64,000 nucleotides of DNA from Pseudomonas sp. W4I3 (GTDB lineage Bacteria > Pseudomonadota > Gammaproteobacteria > Pseudomonadales > Pseudomonadaceae): the NCBI RefSeq assembly GCF_030816195.1, contig NZ_JAUSXS010000001.1:496001-560000 (forward strand). Reading direction: 5' to 3'. The translations under genes and the position numbers were made by a program. The notes beneath the pieces were generated by a model. That model did no database searches. It saw only the letters and a list, made by a program, of their open reading frames with translations, and was not told the DNA's origin. The number at the start of each line of letters is the position of its first letter. Position 1 is the first letter of the stretch. Positions 55,434 through 63,277 of the stretch are shown piece by piece.

Positions 55434-56984
55434 TCAGTCCGCCCAGGCCTGGCGTAAACGCGCCAACGCCTGAGCGATAGCCGCAGGCGGCACGGCGGCG
55501 AAGCCCAGCACCAGGCCAGCCTGGGCGTCCGTCGGGCCGTTGGGGCCGGGCAACCAGTAGCGGCTCAGGGCGTTGACCTCAACGCCCACCGCTTCAGCCT
55601 TGGCCACCAAGGCCTGCTCACGCTCGAGGCTGTCGACCTTGACCATCAAATGCAGCCCCGCCGTCATTGCCGGCAAGCTCCCAAGGCCAGCTACGTTCTG
55701 CGGCCAGCCCGCCAGCACCGCGTCCCGGCGAGTCGACGCCGCGCGGCGCATGCGCCGGATATGCCGCTGGAAATGCCCGGCCGCCATGAACTCGGCCATT
55801 ACCGCCTGGGTGCTGATCTCCGAATGCCGCACATCCACTGCCCGCCGCTGGGCAAACGCCTGCATCAGGCCCGCTGGCAGCACCAGGTAACCCAGACGCA
55901 GGGCCGGGAACACCACCTTGCCGAACGTGCCCACATACAGCACGCGCCCACTGCGGTCCAACGCGGCCAAAGGGGCCAACGGCGCGCCGCTGTAGCGGTA
56001 CTCGCCATCGTAATCATCTTCGACGATCCACCCATCGTTACGCTCGGCCCACGCCAGCAGCTCCAGGCGCCGAGCCAGGCTCATCACCACCCCGGTCGGG
56101 TATTGGTGGGATGGCGTGACATAGGCCAGGCGGCAGCCCTTCAATTGCGACAGTGCATCGCAATCGAGGCCCTCGGCATTCACCGACACGCCCTGCAGGT
56201 TTGCCCCGGCGATGGCGAAGGCGTGTCCAGCCGCGCGATAGCCTGGGTCTTCAACCGCCACGCCGTCGCCCGGCTCCACCAACAGCTGTGCACAAAGGCT
56301 GATGGCCTGCTGCGCGCCACTGGTGATCACAATTTGCTCAGCGCCGCACTGCAAGCCCCGGGCGCTGCGCAAGTAAGCTGCGATCAACCCGCGCAGACGC
56401 CAGTCACCCGCCGGGTCGCCGTAACAGAGGTGCTGCAGGTCTGGCCGACGCCAGAATGCCGCATTCAGCTTGGCCCACAGCGCAAAGGGAAACAGATCGA
56501 AGGCCGGCACGCCCACCCTGAACGCCCGTGGCGGGCCGCTGGGAGGAGTGGACAAATGGTGCTGGTCCAGGCGCTCCAACGCCGAGCTGTGGATAACTTT
56601 ACGGTTTGAAAAGCCGGCTGAATCTGGCGATTTTGTGGATAAACCTGGGGATAAGCTTGTTGATAACCCTGTGGATGGTTTTGTGGATAATTTTCCACTG
56701 CGTGCCGGGTTTTGCGGCAAGTGCGCAACGTAAGTACCGTCACCTACGCGCGCCTCGATAAACCCCTCGGCGTACAGTTGGTCATAGGCGCGCACCACGC
56801 TGTTGCGGGAAATCGCCATGGCAGCGGCCAGGTCGCGACTGGCGGGCAACCGCGTGCCACCGACCAGTCGCCCGTCCAGCACACGCTCGCGCAATGCCTG
56901 GTACAGCTGGCGTGTCAGCCCGTGGCGACGATCCAGTTCAATGCCGGCGGGGTTGAAAGACAACGGTGGTTCTATCGGCGACAT
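55434..56984 (-). CDS. MocR/PdxR-type PLP-domain transcriptional regulator
   Basis: A 516-residue fusion of an N-terminal GntR winged helix (about 15-80, ASRDLAAAMAISRNSVVRAY) and a C-terminal aminotransferase-like domain. The PLP-binding Lys appears in LYVGTFGKVVFPALRLGYL and the substrate side in VEDDYDGEYRYSG. The linker (about 98-122) is a repeat of LSTx/PSTx tetrapeptides encoded by a 12-bp tandem array. It is divergent from the paiB-GNAT genes, which it may regulate. Confidence 0.9.
   Translation of the reverse strand: MSPIEPPLSFNPAGIELDRRHGLTRQLYQALRERVLDGRLVGGTRLPASRDLAAAMAISRNSVVRAYDQLYAEGFIEARVGDGTYVAHLPQNPARSGKLSTKPSTGLSTSLSPGLSTKSPDSAGFSNRKVIHSSALERLDQHHLSTPPSGPPRAFRVGVPAFDLFPFALWAKLNAAFWRRPDLQHLCYGDPAGDWRLRGLIAAYLRSARGLQCGAEQIVITSGAQQAISLCAQLLVEPGDGVAVEDPGYRAAGHAFAIAGANLQGVSVNAEGLDCDALSQLKGCRLAYVTPSHQYPTGVVMSLARRLELLAWAERNDGWIVEDDYDGEYRYSGAPLAPLAALDRSGRVLYVGTFGKVVFPALRLGYLVLPAGLMQAFAQRRAVDVRHSEISTQAVMAEFMAAGHFQRHIRRMRRAASTRRDAVLAGWPQNVAGLGSLPAMTAGLHLMVKVDSLEREQALVAKAEAVGVEVNALSRYWLPGPNGPTDAQAGLVLGFAAVPPAAIAQALARLRQAWAD
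56588..56693. repeat. Tandem array of DnaA-box-like 12-mers inside the MocR gene
   Basis: Perfect TGTGGATAA (complement of the DnaA box TTATCCACA) occurs at 56588, 56634 and 56682. Between the last two lie TGGGGATAA (56646), TGTTGATAA (56658) and TGTGGATGG (56670), so five units follow each other at exactly 12-base steps. Base composition is much more AT-rich than the flanks. Confidence 0.9.
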
Positions 56985-57075
56985 GAAAATTGGACCTATG
57001 AAATTGACCCTAGATGGCTCTTACATCGAGCCATTAGCCTGCCTAGGATGCTGGCATTCGCCAAGGAAAATATTC

Positions 57076-57714
57076 ATGTACACACCCAGCGCCTTTGCTC
57101 TCGACGATTTGCCCGAACTGCAGCAACTGATCCAGCACACTCGCCTGGCGCAGTTGGTGACCATGGGTGAACAGGGCTTGCAAGCCAGCCACCTGCCCCT
57201 GCTGCTCAACCCGAACGAAGGCCCGAACGGCACGCTCTACGGGCACCTGGCCAAGGCCAATCGGCAGTGGCAGGAGCTGCGCAACGGCAGCGATGCCCTG
57301 GTGATCTTCGCGGGTGCCGAGGCCTATATCAGCCCGGCGTACTACCCGACCAAGGCCGAGCACGGCAAAGTGGTGCCGACCTGGAACTACCTGGCGGTGC
57401 ACGCCTACGGCAAGGCCGAGGTGTTCACCGACGCCGAGCGCCTGCTTGGGGTAGTCAGTGCGCTCACTGATCGCCATGAAAGCGGGCGCGACCGGCCGTG
57501 GAAAGTCAGTGACGCGCCGGCCGACTATATTGACGGCATGCTCAAGGCCATCGTCGGCTTCGCGTTGCCCATCGATCGCCTGATCGGCAAACGCAAGCTC
57601 AGTCAGAACCGCAGCCCGGCAGACATCGCTGGCGTGCGCAGTGGCCTGGCCACCAGCGTGGATGTTCGTGACCAGACCCTCGCCCGTTTTATTCGCCAAG
57701 GAGCCCAAGAATGA
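57076..57714 (+). CDS. PaiB-like FMN-binding regulator
   Basis: A 212-residue protein of the PaiB / FMN-binding negative transcriptional regulator family. It starts MYTPSAFALDDLPELQQLIQ, contains AYISPAYYPTKAEHGKVVPT and VPTWNYLAVHAYGKAEV, and ends with the typical QNRSPADIAGVRSGL. AAGGAAAA lies 8 bases before ATG 57076; the longer frame to 56803 runs antisense through the MocR gene and is rejected. The stop overlaps the next gene by four bases. Confidence 0.92.
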   Translation: MYTPSAFALDDLPELQQLIQHTRLAQLVTMGEQGLQASHLPLLLNPNEGPNGTLYGHLAKANRQWQELRNGSDALVIFAGAEAYISPAYYPTKAEHGKVVPTWNYLAVHAYGKAEVFTDAERLLGVVSALTDRHESGRDRPWKVSDAPADYIDGMLKAIVGFALPIDRLIGKRKLSQNRSPADIAGVRSGLATSVDVRDQTLARFIRQGAQE

Positions 57715-58157
57715 GCCCGATCGATATCCGCCCGGTCAGCGCCGCCGACCACGCCGCCTGGTTGCCGCTGTGGCAAGCGTATCTGACGTTCTACAACACC
57801 CAATTGCCGGACGCGGTCAGCCAAAGCACGTGGCAACGCCTGATCGATGCCAGCGAGCCGACCCATTCCGCCTTGGCCTGGCAGGACGGCAAGGCGGTGG
57901 GCATGGTCAACTTCATCTACCATCGCTCCAACTGGAGCATCGAGAACTCCTGCTACTTGCAGGACCTGCTGGTGGACCCGGCCCAACGCGATACCGGTGT
58001 CGGTCGTAAACTGATTGAATTCGTCTACGCCACCGCCAAGGCAGACGGTTGCGGCAAAGTGCACTGGCTGACCCATGAAACCAACGCCACCGCGATCCAG
58101 CTCTATGAGCGCATCGCCGAACGCCCAGGCTTCATTCAATTTCGCAAAGCCCTTTAA
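57711..58157 (+). CDS. GNAT family N-acetyltransferase
   Basis: A 148-residue acetyltransferase with the acetyl-CoA loop LVDPAQRDTGVGRKLIEFVY and strand YLQDLLVD before it. The substrate is unknown. The start overlaps paiB (ATGA), and a second GNAT gene follows after ten bases, so these form one operon. Acetyltransferases linked to paiB often act on small amines, which would fit the nearby polyamine genes. Confidence 0.88.
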   Translation: MSPIDIRPVSAADHAAWLPLWQAYLTFYNTQLPDAVSQSTWQRLIDASEPTHSALAWQDGKAVGMVNFIYHRSNWSIENSCYLQDLLVDPAQRDTGVGRKLIEFVYATAKADGCGKVHWLTHETNATAIQLYERIAERPGFIQFRKAL

Positions 58158-58167
58158 GGAGCGCAGC

Positions 58168-58839
58168 ATGACCACCTCCCTCGCTGATTGGAACGGCGTT
58201 CCGGCGCCCACGGCTCAAGTGCTCGAAGGGCGCTTTATCCGCCTGGTGAAACTCGATCCCACGCGCGACGCCGATCAACTGTGGCAGGCCCTCGCAGGCC
58301 CCGGCTCCGACCCCAAGCTGTGGGACTACCTGCCTTATGGACCGTTTGCCGATCGCGCCGCATTCGGTGCCTGGCTGAACAAACACGCCGCCAACACCGA
58401 CCCGTATTTGTTCAGTGTGGTCGACCGCGCCAACGATCAGGTGCAGGGCATCCTCAGTTTGATGTCCATCGTCCCAGCCCAGGGCCGTATCGAGATCGGC
58501 CATGTCACCTTTGGCGCGCCGATGCAGCGCTCACCGAAAAGCACCGAGGCGGTCTACCTGCTGGCCAAATATGCGTTCGACCTGGGCTACCGCCGCCTGG
58601 AATGGAAGTGCAACAACGACAATGCCCGGTCTCGGTACGCAGCCGAGCGCCTGGGTTTCAGTTTTGAGGGGGTGTTCCGTCAGCACATGGTGGTCAAGGG
58701 TCAGAACCGCGATACGGCGTGGTTCTCAATGCTGGATTCGGAATGGCCGGCGATCGATGCGGGGTTTGAACAGTGGCTATCGGACGCTAACCAGACCGGC
58801 TCCGGACAGCTGAAATCGCTGGCCGAGTGCAGAAATTGA
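58168..58839 (+). CDS. GNAT family N-acetyltransferase (RimJ/RimL type)
   Basis: A 223-residue acetyltransferase of the RimJ/RimL branch, with WDYLPYGPFADRAAFGAWL, GRIEIGHVTFGAPMQRSP and YRRLEWKCNNDNARSRYAAE followed by RLGFSFEGVFRQHM. ATG 58168 has AAGGAG 7 bases upstream. The precise substrate cannot be told from sequence. Confidence 0.9.
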   Translation: MTTSLADWNGVPAPTAQVLEGRFIRLVKLDPTRDADQLWQALAGPGSDPKLWDYLPYGPFADRAAFGAWLNKHAANTDPYLFSVVDRANDQVQGILSLMSIVPAQGRIEIGHVTFGAPMQRSPKSTEAVYLLAKYAFDLGYRRLEWKCNNDNARSRYAAERLGFSFEGVFRQHMVVKGQNRDTAWFSMLDSEWPAIDAGFEQWLSDANQTGSGQLKSLAECRN

Positions 58840-58863
58840 ATCGCTGACAGGGAGAGAAGGCCC

Positions 58864-58963
58864 TGTAGGAGCGAGCTTGCTCGCGAAAAACCTCCAGGCA
58901 ACACGTTCATCCTGGATAAACGTGAAGGCCCCCGAGTTCTTCGCGAGCAAGCTCGCTCCTACA
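58864..58963. repeat. REPIN (GTAGGAGCGAGC family)
   Basis: TGTAGGAGCGAGCTTGCTCG and its complement surround a centre with ACGTTCATCCTGGATAAACG. It separates convergent genes. Confidence 0.88.
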
Positions 58964-58971
58964 AAAAAACC

Positions 58972-59880
58972 TTAACTGTTGGGGGTAAGGTGCTTGGCCA
59001 GCACTGAAATATGCTCCGGCCCGATCCCGCAGCAGCCGCCCAGGTGGCTGGCACCGCGGGCCTGCCAATCGGCCGCCCAATGCAGATAGCCGGGCGGGTC
59101 GAGGTCGTCGCGCAGCGGGTCGAGGCCATCGTTGGCCGTGGCTTCCTTGGGCTGCGGCGGGAACGCGTTGGCGTAGGCACCGATCTGGATCGCCACGCCA
59201 AGGCGCTCGAAGGTCTGGCGAGCAGCGTCAATCGCTGCGCCGATCACTTCGGGCTGGCTGCAGTTGAACAGCAGCACCTCAACGCCCAACAGCGCCGCCG
59301 CTTCGGCCGCGTCCGCCACCGGTTCGCCTGAGCGCAGGCGTGGCACTTCGTCCGTGTCCTCATCCTTCAAGGTAAAAGACAGCCAAAACGGTTTGCCGTC
59401 CTTCGGCAGCCCGGCCTGGATCGCCCGCGCCTCGGCGATGGAACTCTGGGTTTCCGCCAGCCACAGGTCGACATGGGGTGCCAGGCCGTTCACCAGCGGC
59501 GTCAGCAATTCACTCACTCGCCCAGCCTCGAACAGATCCGGCCGATAAGAACCGAACAGCGGCGGTAATGAACCGGCCACCCGTACTGCTTGGTCAGAAG
59601 CCTCTACCGCGCGGCGGGCCAATTCACCGGCGAGTGCCGCCAGGGCCTGGCCTTCGGCGGCGAACCGCGCCTCACCGATATGAAAGGGCACAACGGCGTA
59701 GCTGTTACTCGTAATCACGTTGGCGCCGCTGTGGATATAGGCCGCGTGCACCGCCTCCACCGCCTGCGGTGCTTCGCTCAACGCCAGCGCCGACCACTCC
59801 GGCTGCCGGAACGGCGCGCCACGGCGTTGCAGCTCACGGCCCATGCCGCCATCGAGAATTACTGTACGGTGTGCGCTCAT
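58972..59880 (-). CDS. Homocysteine S-methyltransferase family protein
   Basis: A 302-residue zinc methyltransferase. The start MSAHRTVILDGGMGRELQRR, the Cys in LLFNCSQPEVIG and the pair in LGGCCGIGPEHI give the three zinc ligands. Such enzymes (MmuM type) methylate homocysteine from S-methylmethionine or similar donors. Starts at ATG 59880, ATG 59895 and GTG 59916 are all in frame; none has a strong ribosome site and 59880 gives the usual N-terminus. It is divergent from an amino acid ABC binding protein gene. Confidence 0.88.
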   Translation of the reverse strand: MSAHRTVILDGGMGRELQRRGAPFRQPEWSALALSEAPQAVEAVHAAYIHSGANVITSNSYAVVPFHIGEARFAAEGQALAALAGELARRAVEASDQAVRVAGSLPPLFGSYRPDLFEAGRVSELLTPLVNGLAPHVDLWLAETQSSIAEARAIQAGLPKDGKPFWLSFTLKDEDTDEVPRLRSGEPVADAAEAAALLGVEVLLFNCSQPEVIGAAIDAARQTFERLGVAIQIGAYANAFPPQPKEATANDGLDPLRDDLDPPGYLHWAADWQARGASHLGGCCGIGPEHISVLAKHLTPNS

Positions 59881-59992
59881 ATAGCTTTTACTCATATTCT
59901 TATGAAAATAACTCACTATGAGAGTCGTTCTTATAACTATTTAATACGCACCAACCGGTTCATAACAACTCTTTTTTATTCAGGTGTCTGCC
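59881..59992. promoter_or_regulatory. AT-rich divergent promoter region
   Basis: This spacer is strikingly AT-rich and contains TTATAACTATTTAATACG, suitable for promoters in both directions. A T-run (59971-59979) precedes the ABC gene. No specific operator was recognised. Confidence 0.4.
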
Positions 59993-60814
59993 TTGAAACT
60001 TAAACCGCTATTGGCCCTGGGCCTGACAATGCTCGCTGCCTCCACCCAGGCCTTCGGCGGTGCGACCCTGGACCGGATCGAGCAAAAGAAAGAGCTGGTG
60101 GGTGTGCTGATGGAAAGCTATCCGCCGTTTTCGTTTCTCAACGAGCAAAACCAGCTCGACGGCTTTGACGTCGATGTGGCCAAGGCCGTGGCGCAGAAAC
60201 TGGGCGTGAAACTTCGTCTGGAAACCCCTTCATGGGACGTGATCGCCGCCGGCCGCTGGAGCGGGCGCTACGACATCTGCATCTGCTCCATGACCCCAAG
60301 CAAGGCCCGCGCCGAAGTGTTTGATTTCCCGGTGGAGTACTACGCCTCGCCTGCGGTGATCGTGGTCAACGCCAAGGATGACCGCATCCACGGCGCCAAG
60401 GACCTGAGCGGCAAGAAAGTCGGCCTGACCAGCGCGTCGAGCTACGAGAGCTACCTGAACAAGAACCTGGTGATCGAAGGCGCCGAAGACACGCAACTGC
60501 AGTACCCGTTCGAGGACGTGCAGATTGCCCCGTATGACACCGACAACGTGGCCTTCCAGGACCTGGGCCTGGGCGCCGGCGTGCGCCTGGATGCGATCCT
60601 CACCAACCTGGTCACCGCGCAGCCGCGCCTGACCGCCGACAAGCGTTTCAAGCTGGCCGGCGAGCCGCTCTACTCGGAGCCCAACTCGGTCGCCATCGAA
60701 AAAGGCGACCCCCAGTGGGACAGCAAAGTGCGTGAGGTCTTCGCCCAGCTCAAACAGGACGGCACCTTGAGCAAGCTGTCGCAAAAATGGATCGGCGCCG
60801 ACATCAGCCAATGA
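59993..60814 (+). CDS. Amino acid ABC transporter binding protein
   Basis: A 273-residue family 3 periplasmic binding protein with a signal peptide (about 1-23). Binding-fold signatures include SYPPFSFLNEQNQLDGFDVD and GRYDICICSMTPSKARAEVF. I chose TTG 59993, which has CAGG about 8 bases upstream, over GTG 59984, which has no ribosome site. The position opposite a homocysteine methyltransferase suggests a sulfur amino acid substrate, but this is inference. Confidence 0.9.
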   Translation: MKLKPLLALGLTMLAASTQAFGGATLDRIEQKKELVGVLMESYPPFSFLNEQNQLDGFDVDVAKAVAQKLGVKLRLETPSWDVIAAGRWSGRYDICICSMTPSKARAEVFDFPVEYYASPAVIVVNAKDDRIHGAKDLSGKKVGLTSASSYESYLNKNLVIEGAEDTQLQYPFEDVQIAPYDTDNVAFQDLGLGAGVRLDAILTNLVTAQPRLTADKRFKLAGEPLYSEPNSVAIEKGDPQWDSKVREVFAQLKQDGTLSKLSQKWIGADISQ

Positions 60815-61641
60815 CTGCGTTCCCGACCCCGCCCCAACCACCGGTAACTGCGTCGCGGCTGCGGCGGCTGTTGGGCTTTCGTACGCGGCTGTACCTGACC
60901 TGGGCCGCACTGCTCTGCCTGTTTGCGAGCTTCTTTCTGAGCTTTGACCTGAAGTTCTCGATCATCCTCGACAAGCTGCCCAACTTGGTCGGCGTGCACC
61001 TGGCGCCGAACGGCTTTCTGCAAGGCGCGGCGCTGACGCTGTTTTTGTGCGTGTGCTCGATCGGGGTCTCGTCGGTGCTGGGTTTTGTCACTGCATTGGG
61101 GCGCTTGTCGAAAAGCGCCGTGGCCTTCGGCATCGCCACGTTCTACGCGTCGTTCTTTCGCGGTACGCCGCTGCTGATCCAGATCCTGCTGATTTACTTG
61201 GGCCTGCCGCAACTGGGTTTGGTACCGGGTGCAATCGTCGCCGGGATCATCGCGCTGTCGCTCAACTACGGCGCGTACCTGAGCGAAATCTTCCGCGCCG
61301 GCATCCTCGGCGTGCCCCACGGCCAACGGGAAGCCGCACTGGCCCTGGGCATGCATGACAGCGCGATCTTCTGGCACGTCACCCTGCCCCAGGCGATGCG
61401 CACCATCGTCCCGCCGGCCACCAACCAGTTCATCTCGATGCTCAAGGACTCGTCGCTGATCTCGGTGATGGGGGTGTGGGAAGTGATGTTCCTCGCGCAA
61501 TCCTACGGCCGCTCGAGCTACCGCTATATCGAGATGCTCACCACCGCCGCGATCATCTACTGGGTGATGTCACTCGGCCTGGAACTGATCCAGGCGCGCA
61601 TGGAGCGCCATTACGGCAAGGGCTATGTACGGCGCGGTTGA
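60811..61641 (+). CDS. Amino acid ABC transporter permease
   Basis: A 276-residue HisM/GlnP-type permease with five or six helices. Its coupling loop is GILGVPHGQREAALALGMHD, followed by LPQAMRTIVPPATNQFISML. The ATG overlaps the stop of the binding protein (ATGA). No ATPase gene follows, so it must use one encoded elsewhere. Confidence 0.92.
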   Translation: MTAFPTPPQPPVTASRLRRLLGFRTRLYLTWAALLCLFASFFLSFDLKFSIILDKLPNLVGVHLAPNGFLQGAALTLFLCVCSIGVSSVLGFVTALGRLSKSAVAFGIATFYASFFRGTPLLIQILLIYLGLPQLGLVPGAIVAGIIALSLNYGAYLSEIFRAGILGVPHGQREAALALGMHDSAIFWHVTLPQAMRTIVPPATNQFISMLKDSSLISVMGVWEVMFLAQSYGRSSYRYIEMLTTAAIIYWVMSLGLELIQARMERHYGKGYVRRG

Positions 61642-61827
61642 GCCTTAGTGGACATTGCGCTGAACCTGGAACGGGTTTCCATGAAAGACAGACCCGCCAG
61701 CACGCGCCTCGTTTTTTATCGCGCCGCAGAAGAGACATGTCCCGCACAGCAGTGACCCGCGACCTGACAGTTATCGCGGGGTCATCTCGCTAAATTTTCG
61801 GCCTCGTCAATCAGAGGTTGGAATCAC

Positions 61828-63168
61828 ATGTCATTTCTACAAAAACCAAGCGTGATGGCAGTCGCGCTGCTCGTTGCGCTCGCCACTACTCAAGACGTGC
61901 TCGCTCGAGGGGATATGCCACCTGAGCAACCCTACTCCAGTTTCAAGCCCTACTACCCGCAGCTCCCAGGGTTTGAGCTGGCCCCACGAGATTACGCGCC
62001 GTCGGCCCCTATCCCTGTCCCAAGCCATTTCTATTTGGCATCCGGGGCTACGTCGTACAATGGCCTGCAGTTTGCCCAAGGCATCGACACCCAGTTGGCA
62101 GCGCTGCGCGACTCCGGTGGCTTGACCATCGAACAGCAAAACCAGCTGCGTGAACTTCAATTGCTGCTGGCCAGCCAGCCCAGCGGCGAACTCGGCGCCG
62201 CCCTGGAGCAACTGGCCGGCAGTCAGAACGCTAATCTGGCTGCTGCCACGCAAAAGAGCAGCGGGCAGGTCAGCGCCGGCCTGCTGTCGGCGCTGCGTGG
62301 AATGCCAGACCAGGAGCAGGGCCGTTTCTGGGTCCAGGGCTTGGGGCACGGTAGCAACCTCGCGGGGCTGGAGGGTAGCCAGGGTATGAAACAAGGCCTG
62401 CGCGGCTTACTGATAGGCGCAGACTGGTCGCTGGATTCGGCCTGGCGGATGGGCGTGGTGGGTGGCCGCTCCTCAAGCACCCTGGACTCGCGACGCTTCG
62501 AGGCCGCGCTGGACAGTTGGCATCTGGGCGGTTACGCGGTGCGCCAGGATGGCCCACTGGCCTTGCGACTGGGAGCGATCCACAGCCGTCATGATGGCAA
62601 CACTCAGCGCAACATCGACATCGCCTTCCTTGACTACCAGCAGCACCTCAAAGGACGCTACCGCGCCCAGAGCCAGCATGCATTCGCCGAAGCGGGTTAC
62701 ACGGTTGGCAATGACACCTTCCACGCCGAGCCGTTTGCCAGCGTCGGTTACCAGCGTTATCAGCGTAACGGTTTCAAGGAAACCGGTGGCGAGGCGGCGC
62801 TGAACGTCGGTGCGCAAACCCAGGAGAACTTCAACAGCACCCTAGGCGTGCGCCTGGCAACGGTGCATCGCTTCGACAATCAGATGAGCCTGACGCCGCA
62901 CCTGAGCGCCCAATGGAAACACGTCTATGGCGACGTGAGCAGCCGCGTTCACCAATCCTCACGGCTGATCGGCCTGGACGGCACGGACGGTCTCGACAGC
63001 CAGTTCACTGTCCGGGGCACCGCGCTGGACCGCAACAGCCTGGGGCTGAACGCCGGCCTGGATCTGGCGCTTTCGAGCCAACACACCGTAGGCCTCACGT
63101 ATACCGGCGAGGCCGGCAGCAGTAGCCGCAGCCAGGGTTTGACAGGCCAATGGCGGATGGAATTCTAA
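61828..63168 (+). CDS. Short autotransporter (β-barrel domain)
   Basis: A 446-residue outer-membrane autotransporter with a signal peptide (about 1-27, VALLVALATTQDVLARG). A short region of about 140 residues, rich in Leu/Gln, follows, then a C-terminal β-barrel (about 168-446) beginning QGRFWVQGLGHGSNLAG. The barrel closes with GQWRMEF, the final Phe expected for BAM recognition. There is almost no passenger, unlike typical autotransporters. GAGG is about 9 bases upstream of the ATG. Confidence 0.85.
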   Translation: MSFLQKPSVMAVALLVALATTQDVLARGDMPPEQPYSSFKPYYPQLPGFELAPRDYAPSAPIPVPSHFYLASGATSYNGLQFAQGIDTQLAALRDSGGLTIEQQNQLRELQLLLASQPSGELGAALEQLAGSQNANLAAATQKSSGQVSAGLLSALRGMPDQEQGRFWVQGLGHGSNLAGLEGSQGMKQGLRGLLIGADWSLDSAWRMGVVGGRSSSTLDSRRFEAALDSWHLGGYAVRQDGPLALRLGAIHSRHDGNTQRNIDIAFLDYQQHLKGRYRAQSQHAFAEAGYTVGNDTFHAEPFASVGYQRYQRNGFKETGGEAALNVGAQTQENFNSTLGVRLATVHRFDNQMSLTPHLSAQWKHVYGDVSSRVHQSSRLIGLDGTDGLDSQFTVRGTALDRNSLGLNAGLDLALSSQHTVGLTYTGEAGSSSRSQGLTGQWRMEF

Positions 63169-63220
63169 TGCCACCCCGCTGAAATCCGCGCAGCACTGGC
63201 CTGATCGATAAATTGCAGGC

Positions 63221-63246
63221 AAAAAAAAGGAGGGCACCTGCCCCCC
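63221..63246 (-). terminator. Terminator of the carboxylase-subunit gene
   Basis: On the minus strand GGGGGGCA-GG-TGCCCTCC is followed directly by eight T residues, just after the stop at 63278. Confidence 0.85.
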
Positions 63247-63277
63247 CGAGGATTAAGCGGTAATGTCGAAGGCTGAA

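Noticed and set aside
56803..57075. Longer N-terminus for the PaiB-like protein
   Set aside because: It would run through the MocR gene start on the opposite strand; the ATG at 57076 has a good ribosome site and the family N-terminus.
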